In this document: positions 55,401-62,859 of the stretch, one piece after another
Numbering within the stretch: the stretch's first letter is position 1
How the letters are laid out: the number at the start of each line of letters is the position of its first letter
Source: Aplectana chamaeleonis
Taxonomy: Eukaryota; Nematoda; Chromadorea; Rhabditida; Cosmocercidae
Direction: 5' to 3'
Length of the DNA stretch: 64,000 nt
Assembly (NCBI GenBank): GCA_029168955.1
Contig: JAPDOI010001860.1
Location: 1 to 64,000, forward strand
Notes under the pieces: generated by a model
Told to the model about the DNA's origin: nothing
The model's database searches: none
The model's input: only the letters and a program-made list of their open reading frames with translations
Translations under genes and position numbers: made by a program

Positions 55401-55591
55401 AGTGACGGTATGTTTTGTTTCAACGAATCGCTGCGTTCGGCTATCCAAATCTTCACGAAATGTCTCCAAAATTCCAGAGCAATTATATAGCGTACTGCAG
55501 CGGCAAGGAGGTCTTTATTGTTCCTACGGATGAAAATGCGTTCATAGAGGCGGACAGTTACGTGTATAAAACTCATATTGAAGGTAATTGA
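37486..55591 (+). CDS. WD40-repeat protein gene, split by a 17.3 kb intron
   Basis: Exons are 37486-37568, 54896-55016, 55095-55195, 55257-55407 and 55478-55583 or beyond. Exon 1 (MSSHTSDWEVNCIRNLAIGC, then AAFDPTN) ends GC and joins G of exon 2, rebuilding Ala: AFDPTNATIATCSGSECILY. The next block, HADVLVSVFF to LITVTRGGEIVEW, is a typical WD40 blade (H...V..V.F...L.T....G.I..W). A second, less regular blade follows, ending HQVAVTSNYIAYCSGKEVFI. Exon phases match at every junction (2, 0, 2, 0). Small introns are 78, 61 and 70 bp with GTTAGA, GTGAGG and GTATGT donors. The 3' end is unclear: the frame stops at 55589, unless GT 55584 is used. The layout resembles the N-terminal propeller of WDR75/Utp17 nucleolar proteins, but I hold that loosely. 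It is possibly incomplete. Confidence 0.75.
38080..39232. repeat. Widely spaced inverted repeat pair
   Basis: The segment 38080-38225 (TGAAAAAATTACTTCATTG, CACGAAGAAAACCCG, TTTTTATTCA) recurs in inverted orientation at 39087-39232 with about 90% identity. The 840 bp between them include a GC-rich block (38290-38475) that I cannot assign. Either this is a large foldback element or a pair of flanking repeats. Confidence 0.55.
39233..39947 (-). pseudogene. D3, RTE LINE 3' fragment split by a MITE
   Basis: On the minus strand MGHILRRPPDRLVQHALRML, then VWKRPPGRR and the 3' end TTAAGTCAAGTAAGTCA (39226-39245) match the C-terminus and tail of D1 (45000-45337). A MITE (39678-39872) interrupts the codons near CTAAAC. 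Confidence 0.8.
39678..39872. mobile_element. TATTCG-rich MITE in RTE D3
   Basis: It is bounded by CTAAAC on both sides (about 39670-39675, 39871-39876). The ends (GTAGAGTGTTGGAACG and GGGCAACACTA) are partly inverted. The interior is made of AATATTCGAATAA-type repeats. A near-identical MITE sits at the identical RTE position at 41800-41965. Confidence 0.6.
40170..40335. repeat. 24-bp minisatellite
   Basis: About seven tandem units of CGACACGCATCGCGGTCGGC plus ACAC, with 1-5 substitutions each. The unit length is a multiple of three, so open frames on both strands are by-products. Confidence 0.8.
40457..40907. mobile_element. X foldback MITE (TA target site)
   Basis: The ends CACGCTCGTAAACG and CGTTTACGAGCGTG are flanked by TA (40455-40456, 40908-40909). 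The arms of about 190 bp (ATGGCTCAGAACACAACGCC and complement) fold around a loop near 40680. It is non-coding. Confidence 0.8.
40925..41075. repeat. Degenerate tandem repeat CGAAATAGCCGCTAAATAATGC
   Basis: Six or so diverged units of about 20-23 bp (GCGAAATAGTCGCCAAATAA type). The following 41076-41790 holds no feature I recognise. Confidence 0.55.
41800..41965. mobile_element. TATTCG-rich MITE at the truncated end of RTE D2
   Basis: AATATTCGAATAAACG repeats end in GGGCAACACTA followed by CTAAACAGCTTCCTCTCCG, the same MITE and same RTE junction as at 39872. The left side lacks the RTE continuation, so D2 lost its 3' end here. Confidence 0.6.
42057..45337 (+). pseudogene. D1, near full-length RTE LINE
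   Basis: It is flanked by ACGGTTT (about 42049-42055, 45338-45344). Endonuclease: NFATLNRRSLSSDIQ, QETRLKDRPVISVG, SAHAPTETAEDN, GIDANAKMG, FDSDHRPVML. Linker. RT: GKAGGDDNITAEMLKALPPS, ERIILERLIKHREGTTRDEQ, CFLDFEAAFDSPHRDRLLNA, GVRQGAVAGP, EYADDIVLFAENN (about 44410). The C-terminus RLRLLGHILRRTPDRLVQHA runs to the stop at 45293, with tail TTAAGTCAAGTAAGTCA. Several frameshifts (about 42765, 43590, 43890, 44100, 44330, 44775) make it non-functional. It is inserted in hAT-1. Confidence 0.88.
45895..47709. mobile_element. hAT-2 element with perfect 8-bp TSD
   Basis: This 1,815 bp element is flanked by ATCCCGAT (45887-45894, 47710-47717). Its ends CAGGGATGTGCGTAA and TTACGCACACCCCTG match hAT-1. 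The subterminal regions carry clusters of TCGTAAATCGTAA (45935-45985, 47610-47695) in inverted orientation, as expected for transposase-binding arrays. The interior is non-coding apart from a nested TTAA element. It is a non-autonomous relative of hAT-1. Confidence 0.85.
46135..46408. mobile_element. TTAA-flanked MITE in hAT-2
   Basis: The ends GGGGTATGGTATACTTT and AAAAGTATACCATACCT are flanked by TTAA (46131-46134, 46409-46412). The arms share further inverted blocks (GTCGCTGTC, GCGACAGG). It is a different sequence family from the other TTAA elements in the window. Confidence 0.75.
48315..49312 (+). pseudogene. C2, 5'-truncated family C LINE
   Basis: The RT end (LPLSKHPRLLGVFLYPSSRF, RAATANTRNNILRAL), post-RT domain (QPTLEYGAPLWTRHLSEASW, NKLQRVQNSALRVITGCS) and C-terminal finger CPDCQNTGHDSLHLFSC to the stop at 49276 are followed by GATAAGAAGAAGAAGAAG. 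It matches C1 closely. A single stop occurs at about 48578. Confidence 0.85.
49755..50228. mobile_element. TTAA-flanked MITE (AGGCAGTGTCCACGATAAA ends)
   Basis: The ends AGGCAGTGTCCACGATAAA and TTTATCGTGGACCCTGCCT are flanked by TTAA (49751-49754, 50229-50232). Its termini resemble those of the element at 59875-60421 (AGGCAGTGGTCGCGATAAA), so the two are one family. Confidence 0.8.
50380..50862 (+). pseudogene. A7, family A LINE 3' fragment carrying a P MITE
   Basis: AINSILGVAPPKVTETEMEL, then LGRRARCTPASLRCGHSPML, is interrupted by P copy 2 at 50510 and resumes as SYLHRIDNSKPDECPDCG..TTAHLFHCP to AEFLNL, stop and CTGCAAAGAAGAAGAAG. One in-frame TAA lies in the finger. Confidence 0.8.
50510..50654. 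mobile_element. P foldback MITE, copy 2
   Basis: It is 145 bp, flanked by TTA on both sides with TA as the minimal duplication. Deleting it restores the family A sequence CATGCTTATGTC. It closely matches copy 1. Confidence 0.85.
51051..51965. mobile_element. P foldback MITE, copy 3, with GC-rich interior
   Basis: TA flanks (51049-51050, 51966-51967) and the restored RTE sequence GATAAG-TA-GTCGCGC show that the whole block entered D2 as one P element. The left end is decayed (TGATCGGCATGCATCC), and the right arm 51845-51965 is typical. The interior 51067-51830 is a GC-rich repeat of ACCGGCTGAGCGGGCAG-like units, including two copies of a unit of roughly 100 bp starting GGCATGGCTTTAC (about 51190, 51281). 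Confidence 0.7.
54720..54790. repeat. Half copy of a foldback repeat
   Basis: GATGCAACAGCCGCTGTCCGCAAAT and following bases match one arm of the hairpin at 57950-58150. The other arm is missing. It lies between RTE D2 and WD40 exon 2. Confidence 0.5.
54896..55407 (+). CDS. WD40 gene, exons 2-4
   Basis: Exon 2 (54896-55016; acceptor TTTTCAG, donor AAG|GTTAGA), exon 3 (55095-55195; acceptor TTTGTAG, donor AGT|GTGAGG) and exon 4 (55257-55407; acceptor TTGCTTTAG, donor ACG|GTATGT) carry 124 codons in one consistent frame once spliced. Each exon alone is too short to stand out in single-frame translation. Confidence 0.75.
55478..55591 (+). CDS. WD40 gene, exon 5 (end uncertain)
   Basis: The acceptor is AAAATTCCAG (55468-55477), and the frame gives SNYIAYCSGKEVFIVPTDEN and on to YKTHIE. 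It reads to TGA at 55589-55591 if unspliced. A donor GAAG|GTAATT at 55584 could continue to later exons, or to 55615-55667 across an unusually short 31 bp intron (V..VKTLYAYSGKLEIRAP, stop). Confidence 0.6.
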   Translation, partial: SNYIAYCSGKEVFIVPTDENAFIEADSYVYKTHIEGN

Positions 55592-55689
55592 TTACCTATG
55601 CTTATTTGATTTAGTGGTAAAGACGCTGTACGCATACTCAGGCAAACTAGAGATCAGAGCGCCGTAGAATACGTCAGATATGGATTGGG

Positions 55690-55765
55690 TTTGCGGACAG
55701 CCTGTGCACCGGCCGAAAGTGCCAGCGCTGGCTTTTGGCCGGCAGGCTGTGCGAGCGCAGGTATT
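55690..55765. repeat. GC-rich hairpin downstream of the WD40 exons
   Basis: ACAGCCTGTGCACCGGCCGAAAG is followed by CTTTTGGCCGGCAGGCTGTGC in inverted orientation. It may be a decayed foldback element or a 3'-end structure of the WD40 transcript. Confidence 0.5.
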
Positions 55766-55926
55766 CAGCCGGCAGCCTGATGGACAAGTTCGCGCGTGTG
55801 CTGTGGCCTCATTGATCGACATTTTCTTATCAACTTCTGTTAACTCGTCATAGCATTATTTCTCTCGTACATTCTCCCACGCGCCCTCGCGCTCGTTTTA
55901 TACTTTCTGTTTGCTCGTTTTGTATT

Positions 55927-56728
55927 ATGTACAATACCCGCGCTAAGTTTTGTAAAAACGGGGAGCATCTGGCAAACTTGGCAAAAAAGCGTCCGATGCA
56001 TGCAACTTTTTTGAATGAAGACTTTTTTGAAATCTGAAAACGCTATCATATTCACAGATCAAATTGCTACCTAATTATGTGACTTGTGTGCCGAAGTTCC
56101 CTAAGAGCACTTTGTTTTTGAAGGAAATATTTTTTGCAATCGTTTTTCAAAAAACGTCGCGCGCGGCGAATGCGGCGAAACTTTGAGCAGTATTTGTACA
56201 AGTAATTGAAGAGCAATTGGTATGTTTTGTTCAAAAATTGAGTGCAGGTGGGGGAATCTCAAGGTTTGTTTAGGTTGAGTTTTTGAAATCCTTCATTTAT
56301 GAGTCCGGGGATTTCGCAACAAAATTCTGGCTTTTCAGGTAGTTCTCAAGCGTGTTTAATTGAGGGTTTCGAAAATTCAACCTGAACAAACCTTGAGATA
56401 CTCTCACCTGCACTTAATTTTCGAAGAAAACATACCGATTGCTCTTCAATTACTTGTACAAATACTGCTCAAAGTTTCGCCGCATTCGCCGCGCGCGACG
56501 TTTTTTGAAAAACGATTGCAAAAACTATTTCCTTCAAAAACAAAGTGCTCTTAGGGAACTTCGGCACACAAGTGACAAAATTAGGTAGCAATTTGATCTG
56601 TGAATATGATAGCGTTTTCAGAATTCAAAAAGGTCTTGATTCAACAAAGTTACATGCATCGGACGCTTTTTTGCCAAGTTTGCCAGATGCTCCCCGTTTT
56701 TACAAAACTTAGCGCGGGTATTGTACAT
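55927..56728. mobile_element. 802 bp near-perfect palindrome
   Basis: The arms of about 370 bp start ATGTACAATACCCGCGCTAA (55927) and end with its complement (56728), around a spacer of roughly 60 bp near 56290-56350. Differences between arms are few. Open frames in each arm mirror each other and are by-products. No target duplication is certain. Confidence 0.8.
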
Positions 56729-57056
56729 CATTCGAAACTGAGGTATGATTTGTATCCCATCTCTAGGGAGCCGCGTTGTAGCTATTTTCTCACGAGCGAA
56801 GCGGTTATCTCCTCATTCTCATCACCGTGATTTCTTGAAAAAAAAGAACCGATTCTATGATGAAGCTATCATAGCACCGTCGCGGCTTCCCCTCCCCTCT
56901 AGATTGACGATAGGTGTTGCTCGAGCCTCATGAGACAGTTTTATCATATGTGTCCATTGTTTAGGAAGACACAGCTAAGCGACATACATGGCACGATCGG
57001 AAGCGAAGGTATCATTATCTCATCAATGATATCATCGCTTCGGCGTGTGCCACATA

Positions 57057-57199
57057 ACGTCGGCATGAATCGTGAAGAGACTTTGCGTTCACTGTTGAAG
57101 GTTGGCGCAAACTCGGTGCCACATGCTATAACATAGGTGCACCGAATTCGCGCCAACCTTCAACAGTGAACGCAGTCTCTTCCGAATCCATGCCGACGT
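57057..57199. mobile_element. P foldback MITE, copy 4
   Basis: 143 bp, ends ACGTCGGCATGAATCG and CATGCCGACGT, flanked by TA. Around it, 56729-57056 and 57202-57945 are AT-rich with no recognised gene. Confidence 0.85.
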
Positions 57200-57949
57200 T
57201 AGGTGTGTCACGACTTCCTTCGAAAACAACACAGAGATTACCCTAACAATGATGATTATTTGAGGAAATTTATAGTTTGGTATTCTCGGTTTATTCGGGA
57301 ATCTCAATCTCGGTTTTTTTCCGAATATTTTATTCATTTGGCAAACCACATTACTCGTGTTTACGTTACGCTAAGTAAATACGTTCAGTATTTGCTACGT
57401 GCACAAATTTTAATTATTCGGCTTTCCAAATCTTCGATTCATTCAGGATTTCAAGATAATGAGTTTTTTAAATAACCGGTCTAGTCGGGAGTTTGAAATA
57501 CCTCATTTTTTTCAGTATTCGGCGATTTCGGGTGAGAACTTTCATTGCGAACTGTAAAGAATGTTCAATGTTTTCATAAAGTAATCGGGAACAGTTTGAA
57601 ATCTCGAATTTTCAATTAAAATCTCGGAGGAATTTTCCGAACACTCATACGAATCAACTAGGAGACAGCTCTTCAAATTTGCTCATTTATTTAAAAAAAT
57701 ATAGATCTTTCCTTTTTGACCTTATTCAGATCACTTCAAAAAAATTTTTTAAAAAAATCTCGGCCAAAAATTTCTATAATTTGGAGAAGTAGAAAAAGCC
57801 TCATTCGTACACATACATGCATTCGGTAAATATGGAAAGGCTATATTAGAAATTTGAATTATTTGAGCTTTTTTCAAGAGAGAATGTCCGATTTACTCAT
57901 TCATTCAATGGTTTATTGAAATACGATATTCGGACCCCTCTTTCACCTA

Positions 57950-58150
57950 GCGCCGAACGCCCTTGTACTGCCGTTGTCTCAGCGAGATTCTGTCCGCACT
58001 CGCGAACTATGGCTGTTGCATCATGCGACACGTGATAATCATCTTGAGTTAAAGGTGTATCGTGCAGGGACCAAATGGTTCCAGCACTATTACCACGTGT
58101 CGCGTGATGCAACAGCCGTAGTCCGCAATTCGGCCCCGAGAACGACAGTA
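57950..58150. repeat. Hairpin repeat (GCTGTTGCATCATGCGACACG)
   Basis: Arms CTGTTGCATCATGCGACACG and CGTGTCGCGTGATGCAACAG fold around about 55 bp. The arm also occurs alone near 54740. Confidence 0.7.
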
Positions 58151-58283
58151 CGCAAAAACATCTAGTCCTTCCAGCTTTGAATTGGGGGGATTATATTCAA
58201 ATGGGGGGTTCACGATAGACTTCACTTTAGCGTTCCCCCCAATATTCGAAAGTTCTGGGGCTTCATAGAGTAAGGTATGATCT

Positions 58284-58435
58284 AGTTCCGCAATCGCGTT
58301 CAGTCCGCAAAGTCTCATTATCACAATCGTAGAAGCGGAGCGGTTGTTTTGAGAATGATTCTAGTTCAATTTTTTACGAACAACCGCTTTGCTTCTACGA
58401 TTGTGATAATGAGGACTGAACGCGATTGCGGAACT
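58284..58435. mobile_element. Foldback element (AGTTCCGCAATCGCG ends)
   Basis: AGTTCCGCAATCGCGTTCAG (58284) and its complement ending 58435, plus internal ATTATCACAATCGTAGAAGC arms, make a 152 bp hairpin. TCCGCAA(T)TGCG blocks resemble those in Q, suggesting a related family. Confidence 0.75.
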
Positions 58436-58676
58436 GAACTATATGTCTAAAAACAACCCGAATGTAGGGTTTTGGGCTAGAATAGAGCCACCTTGTTCTT
58501 ATTGACTTCTGAGAGTGTCCGAAATGATCGCTGAGAGAAAATGGTACACATCAATGCAATTAATCGTTATATCTCAATTGGCAGTACCTTCTTGATTTGG
58601 TTATTTGCTGTTGCCACATTATCAAGTTGTCATTTGTTCACGTCGAGGGGGCAGAAAGGGGGCGTGAGGCGTTTTA

Positions 58677-58954
58677 CTGTGCTTATCTGGGCCAAATTCC
58701 GGTCCGCAATTGCGTCTCGACACGCTTTGCGGCCACACGCGCTCGAGTCAGTCGGGTTTCCAGCGCCAAAGCCGACTCGATATGGTTTTTTTTATACAAT
58801 TTTCTCTAATTTTTCTTAGTTTCCAGTTTCAAAAGCCCACCTAGAGTAAGCAGATCGGCGACTGCGGCGCTGGAAGCTCTTCCGACTCGGGCGTGCGGCC
58901 GCGAAGCGTGTCGAGACGCAATTGCGGACCGGAATTCGGCCCAGACAAGCACAG
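58677..58954. mobile_element. Q foldback MITE, copy 3
   Basis: The ends CTGTGCTTATCTGGGCC and GGCCCAGACAAGCACAG are flanked by TA (58675-58676, 58955-58956). It is 278 bp and the best-preserved Q copy. Confidence 0.85.
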
Positions 58955-59291
58955 TAAAGACTAAAAAAAACTTGTTTGCAGTCATGTTTCTGCCATTCCT
59001 GGCTCGTTTTCCGCCATTCTTGCGACATTAAGATTCAAAGATCCTTTTAGTCTTTCAATTCACTGTAGAACTCAACGATAATGGTGATCGCGAACGTTGC
59101 ATTTGAGCTGAATTTTGCACTAGATTGAAATCAGAGTGGGGTCGAGTTGTACAGTCGGTTGTGAAAGATATTCAAAACCTGTGCAACCTCAGAAACGGTT
59201 TTGTTTCCAGGGATTCTTGTCGTCCTGAAATAGAGCAATTTCCGCTGACGGGCAATCCGCGTTCAAAGCACAACTGCCGCTGAAACTGGTG

Positions 59292-59535
59292 TGGATCAAA
59301 GGCGTATCCATCATCGTTCAGAACGGTGAGATGTTTCCTCCATATTTCTGATCAAATTTTGCGCACTCAACAATCCTCTCGATTTTCGACTTACTATTTC
59401 GTTGGCTTGCATGTTCTGCACCAAATAACGGTCAGTAAAATTTCCCTTGTCCGTTTGTGATCCTTCGACCAGGTGTGGTATACCATTCGAGAACATAACT
59501 AGTCCTCTATCTTCTCGAAAAAACTCGACTGCCGT
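59292..59535 (-). CDS. Candidate host exon(s), unknown protein
   Basis: On the minus strand AACGGCAG (acceptor, about 59530) is followed by an open frame EFFREDRGLVMFSNGIPHLV, then EGSQTDKGNFTDRYLVQNMQ, ending ANEI at a strong donor ATA|GTAAGTCG (about 59405). After an intron of about 113 bp a TTTCAG acceptor opens a second frame RQLCFERGLPVSGNCSISGR to about 59180 in matching phase. The splice signals are good but I recognise no family, and the frame upstream of the second acceptor is also open in part. It may belong to a gene continuing beyond both ends. Confidence 0.45.
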
Positions 59536-59787
59536 TGAATTTCAATTTGAAATTTAGAGAAAATTCTGGGCACCAAAAATGTTTTAATGCTTTTCGTTCT
59601 CTTATTTATATTCGTCAAGACCGCTCAAGTGTATGGAACACTTGAACCCATAAATACTGGTTCACAACACCAAAACGGGTTCGCGAAATCTCTCCAGTAG
59701 GGGTAACTCGCATTTTTCGAAATTTTGGGGTCAAAGCGGGCAAGCAGATCGTACTGGGCAATGAAAAGAATAATTTTTTGTCATGTT

Positions 59788-59862
59788 TTAGATTCGATCG
59801 GAAAGCATCCTGAAAGCATTAATAATATTCTTCTCAAGCTCAATGTCTTCAAGAATGTCGGC
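59788..59862 (-). CDS. Candidate host terminal exon, unknown protein
   Basis: The minus-strand frame DILEDIELEKNIINAFRMLS then DRI and TAA is charged and helix-like, and follows a possible acceptor TTATCTAG directly next to the TTAA MITE at 59875. It could be the last exon of a gene whose upstream exon lies beyond that MITE. Low support. Confidence 0.3.
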   Translation of the reverse strand, partial: ADILEDIELEKNIINAFRMLSDRI

Positions 59863-59874
59863 TAGATAACTTAA

Positions 59875-60421
59875 AGGCAGTGGTCGCGATAAAAAAAATG
59901 CTTGTATTCTTTTCTCTCTAAACCCTTCTCTGGGTTTAGAGTAGTGGGACCAATGAGGAAAAATCGCGAAAAACCACTGTTTTGGGCCAAATTTGGAGCC
60001 TGAACTTTCTTGTCTTTTGATGGTGGACGAGCCCACTCCACATCATCGGCACCGATGATCTCTGATATCAAGAAGATCAGCTGGCTTGAAATTGAATTTC
60101 AAGCAATGAACATTATCCTTCGGACTCGTCTAGGCAAAAACATTGACTGAATTGCTTGCTTTCATTTGTCAACTCTTTTCATTACTTGCATTTGCATTTA
60201 CCTCTTCCTCTGAATGTCGATGATTTTTGACTGCTCGGCATGAGGCTGCGATCTTTTTTTGCTGCGCTGTGCACGTGTGCACGAACTAGCATCTTTGGGC
60301 CCTAGAAACTCTAACTGTAGCCCGTTTTTCACCGCACTACCTTCATATTTTTTCAGCTGTTTTCTATCTAAGCTGATTTTTATAGTTTTTTAGGTAACGT
60401 TTTTCATCGCGACCACTGCCT
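59875..60421. mobile_element. TTAA-flanked MITE (AGGCAGTGGTCGCGAT ends)
   Basis: 547 bp with ends AGGCAGTGGTCGCGATAAAA and TCATCGCGACCACTGCCT, flanked by TTAA (59871-59874, 60422-60425). Same family as 49755-50228. The interior is non-coding. Confidence 0.8.
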
Positions 60422-60425
60422 TTAA

Positions 60426-61985
60426 CAGTATACATAGCTCCGACTATAACATTCGTGTTCGACTTCGCGAATATACTTTTGAAGCGTCAGAAGCGAGTCA
60501 AAACTACTAAATTTGAGCAATATCAAGTCAGAAATTTCGGTAACTCCGCCCTGAGATTCGTGATCTCCACCCCCCCCCCCCCGATACAAACTCGTCGAGA
60601 GATCGTTTGAATACGGTGTTTTAGCTAGTTTTTGAAGCTTCCGACGGAGTAAACATTCCAGTATAGGCTGTGAAAAGGCCGGCTTTGCTCTTTTTCAACC
60701 GTTTTGTCCCTAAAATTCGCTGTTTCAGCCGCGCGAGCATGCTGCGGTGTAATTCGTCCCCTCTACAATTCGTCTGCCCATAAAAAACAAACCGTCGTTA
60801 CACTATTTCGTTCAGTTAGCTTCTGTATTTGTGTGCGCTAAGAAACGGGATGAGCGGTGCGCTATGAAACTTTTCCCGCGCGGGAAACAACTGTTAAATC
60901 TCTGGTGGCGGCGCCAGGGCGATGTGGGTTTATGTTGGGCCTCAGCTGTGACATACACAGGCTTGCATTTACGTATACTGTGGCGTAGGATAGTCCTAGA
61001 ATTATTTATGTTGGAGTAGACCTAAACTTAGACGCGAGTATTGATTCAAATTGTGGAACCGTGACGGCGGTTCGGGCGGTGCCGCTATGGCGGTGCTGGA
61101 TGGGAGGCACGTGCAACCCGCGCGTGTAGCGCGGGTAAAAGTTTCATAGTCCACCGCCTGTCCCGGGCGCCTGCTGCGCTCGCGTTGAGGACTACGAAAG
61201 ATGCCTAATGCAAGTGTGAAATTGAGCTCAGCTCTACGCATGCAGTTCAGGTTATGCCCTAAATTTTACAATCGCACCCTGTCATACAGTTTAACAACAA
61301 CCAAGCTACAATAGGAGATAGAATTTTGGCTCTTAATCCGACGATTGAGAGGTTAAGAGAGCTAGTATCGATTTTCTTCACCAAAAGTTAGGACCTGTGG
61401 TTTTTATGATTCATAAAACAAATGCAAAATGTTCTCTGATTTTCCCTGAAGGATCGGTGCCCCAGGGGGGGGGGAGAAAATATGGAATGGGTGTGAAATT
61501 ATTCTTCGACCTCCCCCCCCCCTCTCCCCCACTGTCAAAACTAGTTCCGGAAGAACATTGTAATAAAGCGATGAGGGGAACATCATCAAGTAGATAAACT
61601 GTCGCATATTTCTTAAGAAAATACGGAAACTCCTTCGCTCCTTCGCGACAACTTCCCCATTTTTAGCGCAAGAAGCATTAATGCTACATGGCAGCCGGAT
61701 ATTTTTGCATTTTTTCAGATGCGCCACTTCTTCAACGGAATGTGCAAGGTTGAAGATACAGTGAGGAGAAGGCGGAACACGCTACATTCGCTGTGATTGA
61801 GTTACGAATCACCTTTAATGGTTGACGCTACCATTACTTTTCGTGTCTATGTTGGTGTTTGTGGCTCGATGAGAAAAATAAAAGATTCTTGGAAACTTCT
61901 GTCCATTCTTATTACATTGTATGGTTTTCCCTCACATGATTAGAGACTTCGAAAGCAGCTGTAGGGTCGAAAAAGCCCGAGAAGG
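60426..61985. other. Unassigned region with homopolymer C and G tracts
   Basis: C run of about 14 at 60570, G run of about 10 at 61465, C runs at 61512-61535, and a short hairpin CCCGCGCGTGTAGCGCGGG near 61118. No gene is recognised. Confidence 0.4.
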
Positions 61986-61989
61986 GCCT

Positions 61990-62265
61990 TAAACGGCGGC
62001 AACAGAGGCATCCTAAAAGCGCCGGAGCAGGGGAACGGAACGCGGCAGCAGGGGCACCTTAAAAATGCCGGAGCAGGGGCATCGAACGCAGCTGCAGGGG
62101 CACGTTTAAAGTGCCGGAGCAGGGGCGCCGAGGGCGGCAGCAGATGCATTTTAAAAGAGCTGGTGCTGGGGCACCGAACGCGGCAGCAGGGGCACCTTAA
62201 AAGTGCCGGAGCAGGGGCACAGAACGCGGCTGCAGGGGCACCTACGGCAGCAGCAGGGGGAACGA
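61990..62265. repeat. 46-bp minisatellite
   Basis: About 5.5 units of GGGGCACCTTAAAAGTGCCG, then GAGCAGGGGCACCGAACGCG and GCAGCA, each 46 bp with scattered substitutions. The length is not a multiple of three, so the 171-codon minus-strand open frame over it is unlikely to be a real protein. Confidence 0.85.
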
Positions 62266-62385
62266 CTCCGCCCTTTTTAGCTGTCGAAGCCGACGTCCTC
62301 GACCGCTCCGACGGCTGTCGAACGGGGTTCCGATCCCCAGTTTGCCTGAGTATTTGATATGTGGAGTAGTAATGTGTCAATTCAG

Positions 62386-62482
62386 GTATCGGCGAGAAGA
62401 ATGCGGAAAACGTTTTCGTGAGGCTTACTGCTTTGGGAGACACGATTGCTGCCACCCTTGCAATTGGAAGGGTTTACGTCTG
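62386..62482 (+). pseudogene. C2H2 zinc-finger exon, one zinc ligand lost
   Basis: The acceptor is TGTCAATTCAG (62375-62385) and the donor CTG|GTAAGT (62483). The exon reads YRREECGKRFREAYCFGRHD and CCHP. After the second Cys the spacing (C-x3-F-x5-F-x2-H-x3-H) is that of a C2H2 finger, but the first Cys of the usual Y.CEECGK.F is Arg. It may be a single surviving exon of a host or domesticated zinc-finger gene. A hAT-like end starts 8 bp after it. Confidence 0.45.
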
Positions 62483-62490
62483 GTAAGTAC

Positions 62491-62620
62491 CAGGGCTGTG
62501 CGTTATGACGTTAATGCGGTTTTTTTTTTGAAAATTAGCGATTAACGCTCAACGAAAAAGTTCTAAAATCACGTTAATTTGGGTTCGTTAATTGCGGTGG
62601 AATTACGGCACTGATTGATC
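62491..62620. mobile_element. hAT-1-like end with variant subterminal repeats
   Basis: CAGGGCTGTGCGTTA (62491) matches the hAT-1/hAT-2 terminus. Following GACGTTAATGCG and ACGTTAATTTGG motifs replace the ACGATTTACG repeats of the others. A matching right end and 8-bp duplication are not clear. Confidence 0.5.
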
Positions 62621-62769
62621 TGCTCCAATGTCAGATTTAAAAACTGGGGCCATGCACGTCGAAACATTCTTGCTTGTTGTGAAATATATTGCAGACCTCA
62701 ATGTTTTCCATTCCATTGTTTATCTATTTCAGTTAAATCTTCTCAATATTGAAGAATTCCATTTCGTGC

Positions 62770-62835
62770 TCTTCTTCTTCTTCTTGTCAGCCATGAACAG
62801 AGCAGCGCATCAGAGGCGTAGAAAGCTTGGTGCTC
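62770..62835 (-). mobile_element. Family C 3' end fragment
   Basis: On the minus strand TTTCTACGCCTCTGATGCGC, then GCTGACAAGAAGAAGAAG, is the terminal ~65 bp of a family C element. It is extremely 5'-truncated. Confidence 0.6.
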
Positions 62836-62859
62836 TAAAAAGGAAATGTGAGGTCTAAT

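Noticed and set aside
59871..60071. Minus-strand open frames inside 59871-60071
   Set aside because: They lie mostly within a TTAA MITE; only the part left of 59870 looks protein-like, and it is listed separately.
61940..62455. 171-codon minus-strand open frame, Pro/Ala/Cys-rich
   Set aside because: It most lik­ely reflects the 46-bp minisatellite read by chance; the unit length is not a multiple of three, so the repeats do not give a periodic protein.
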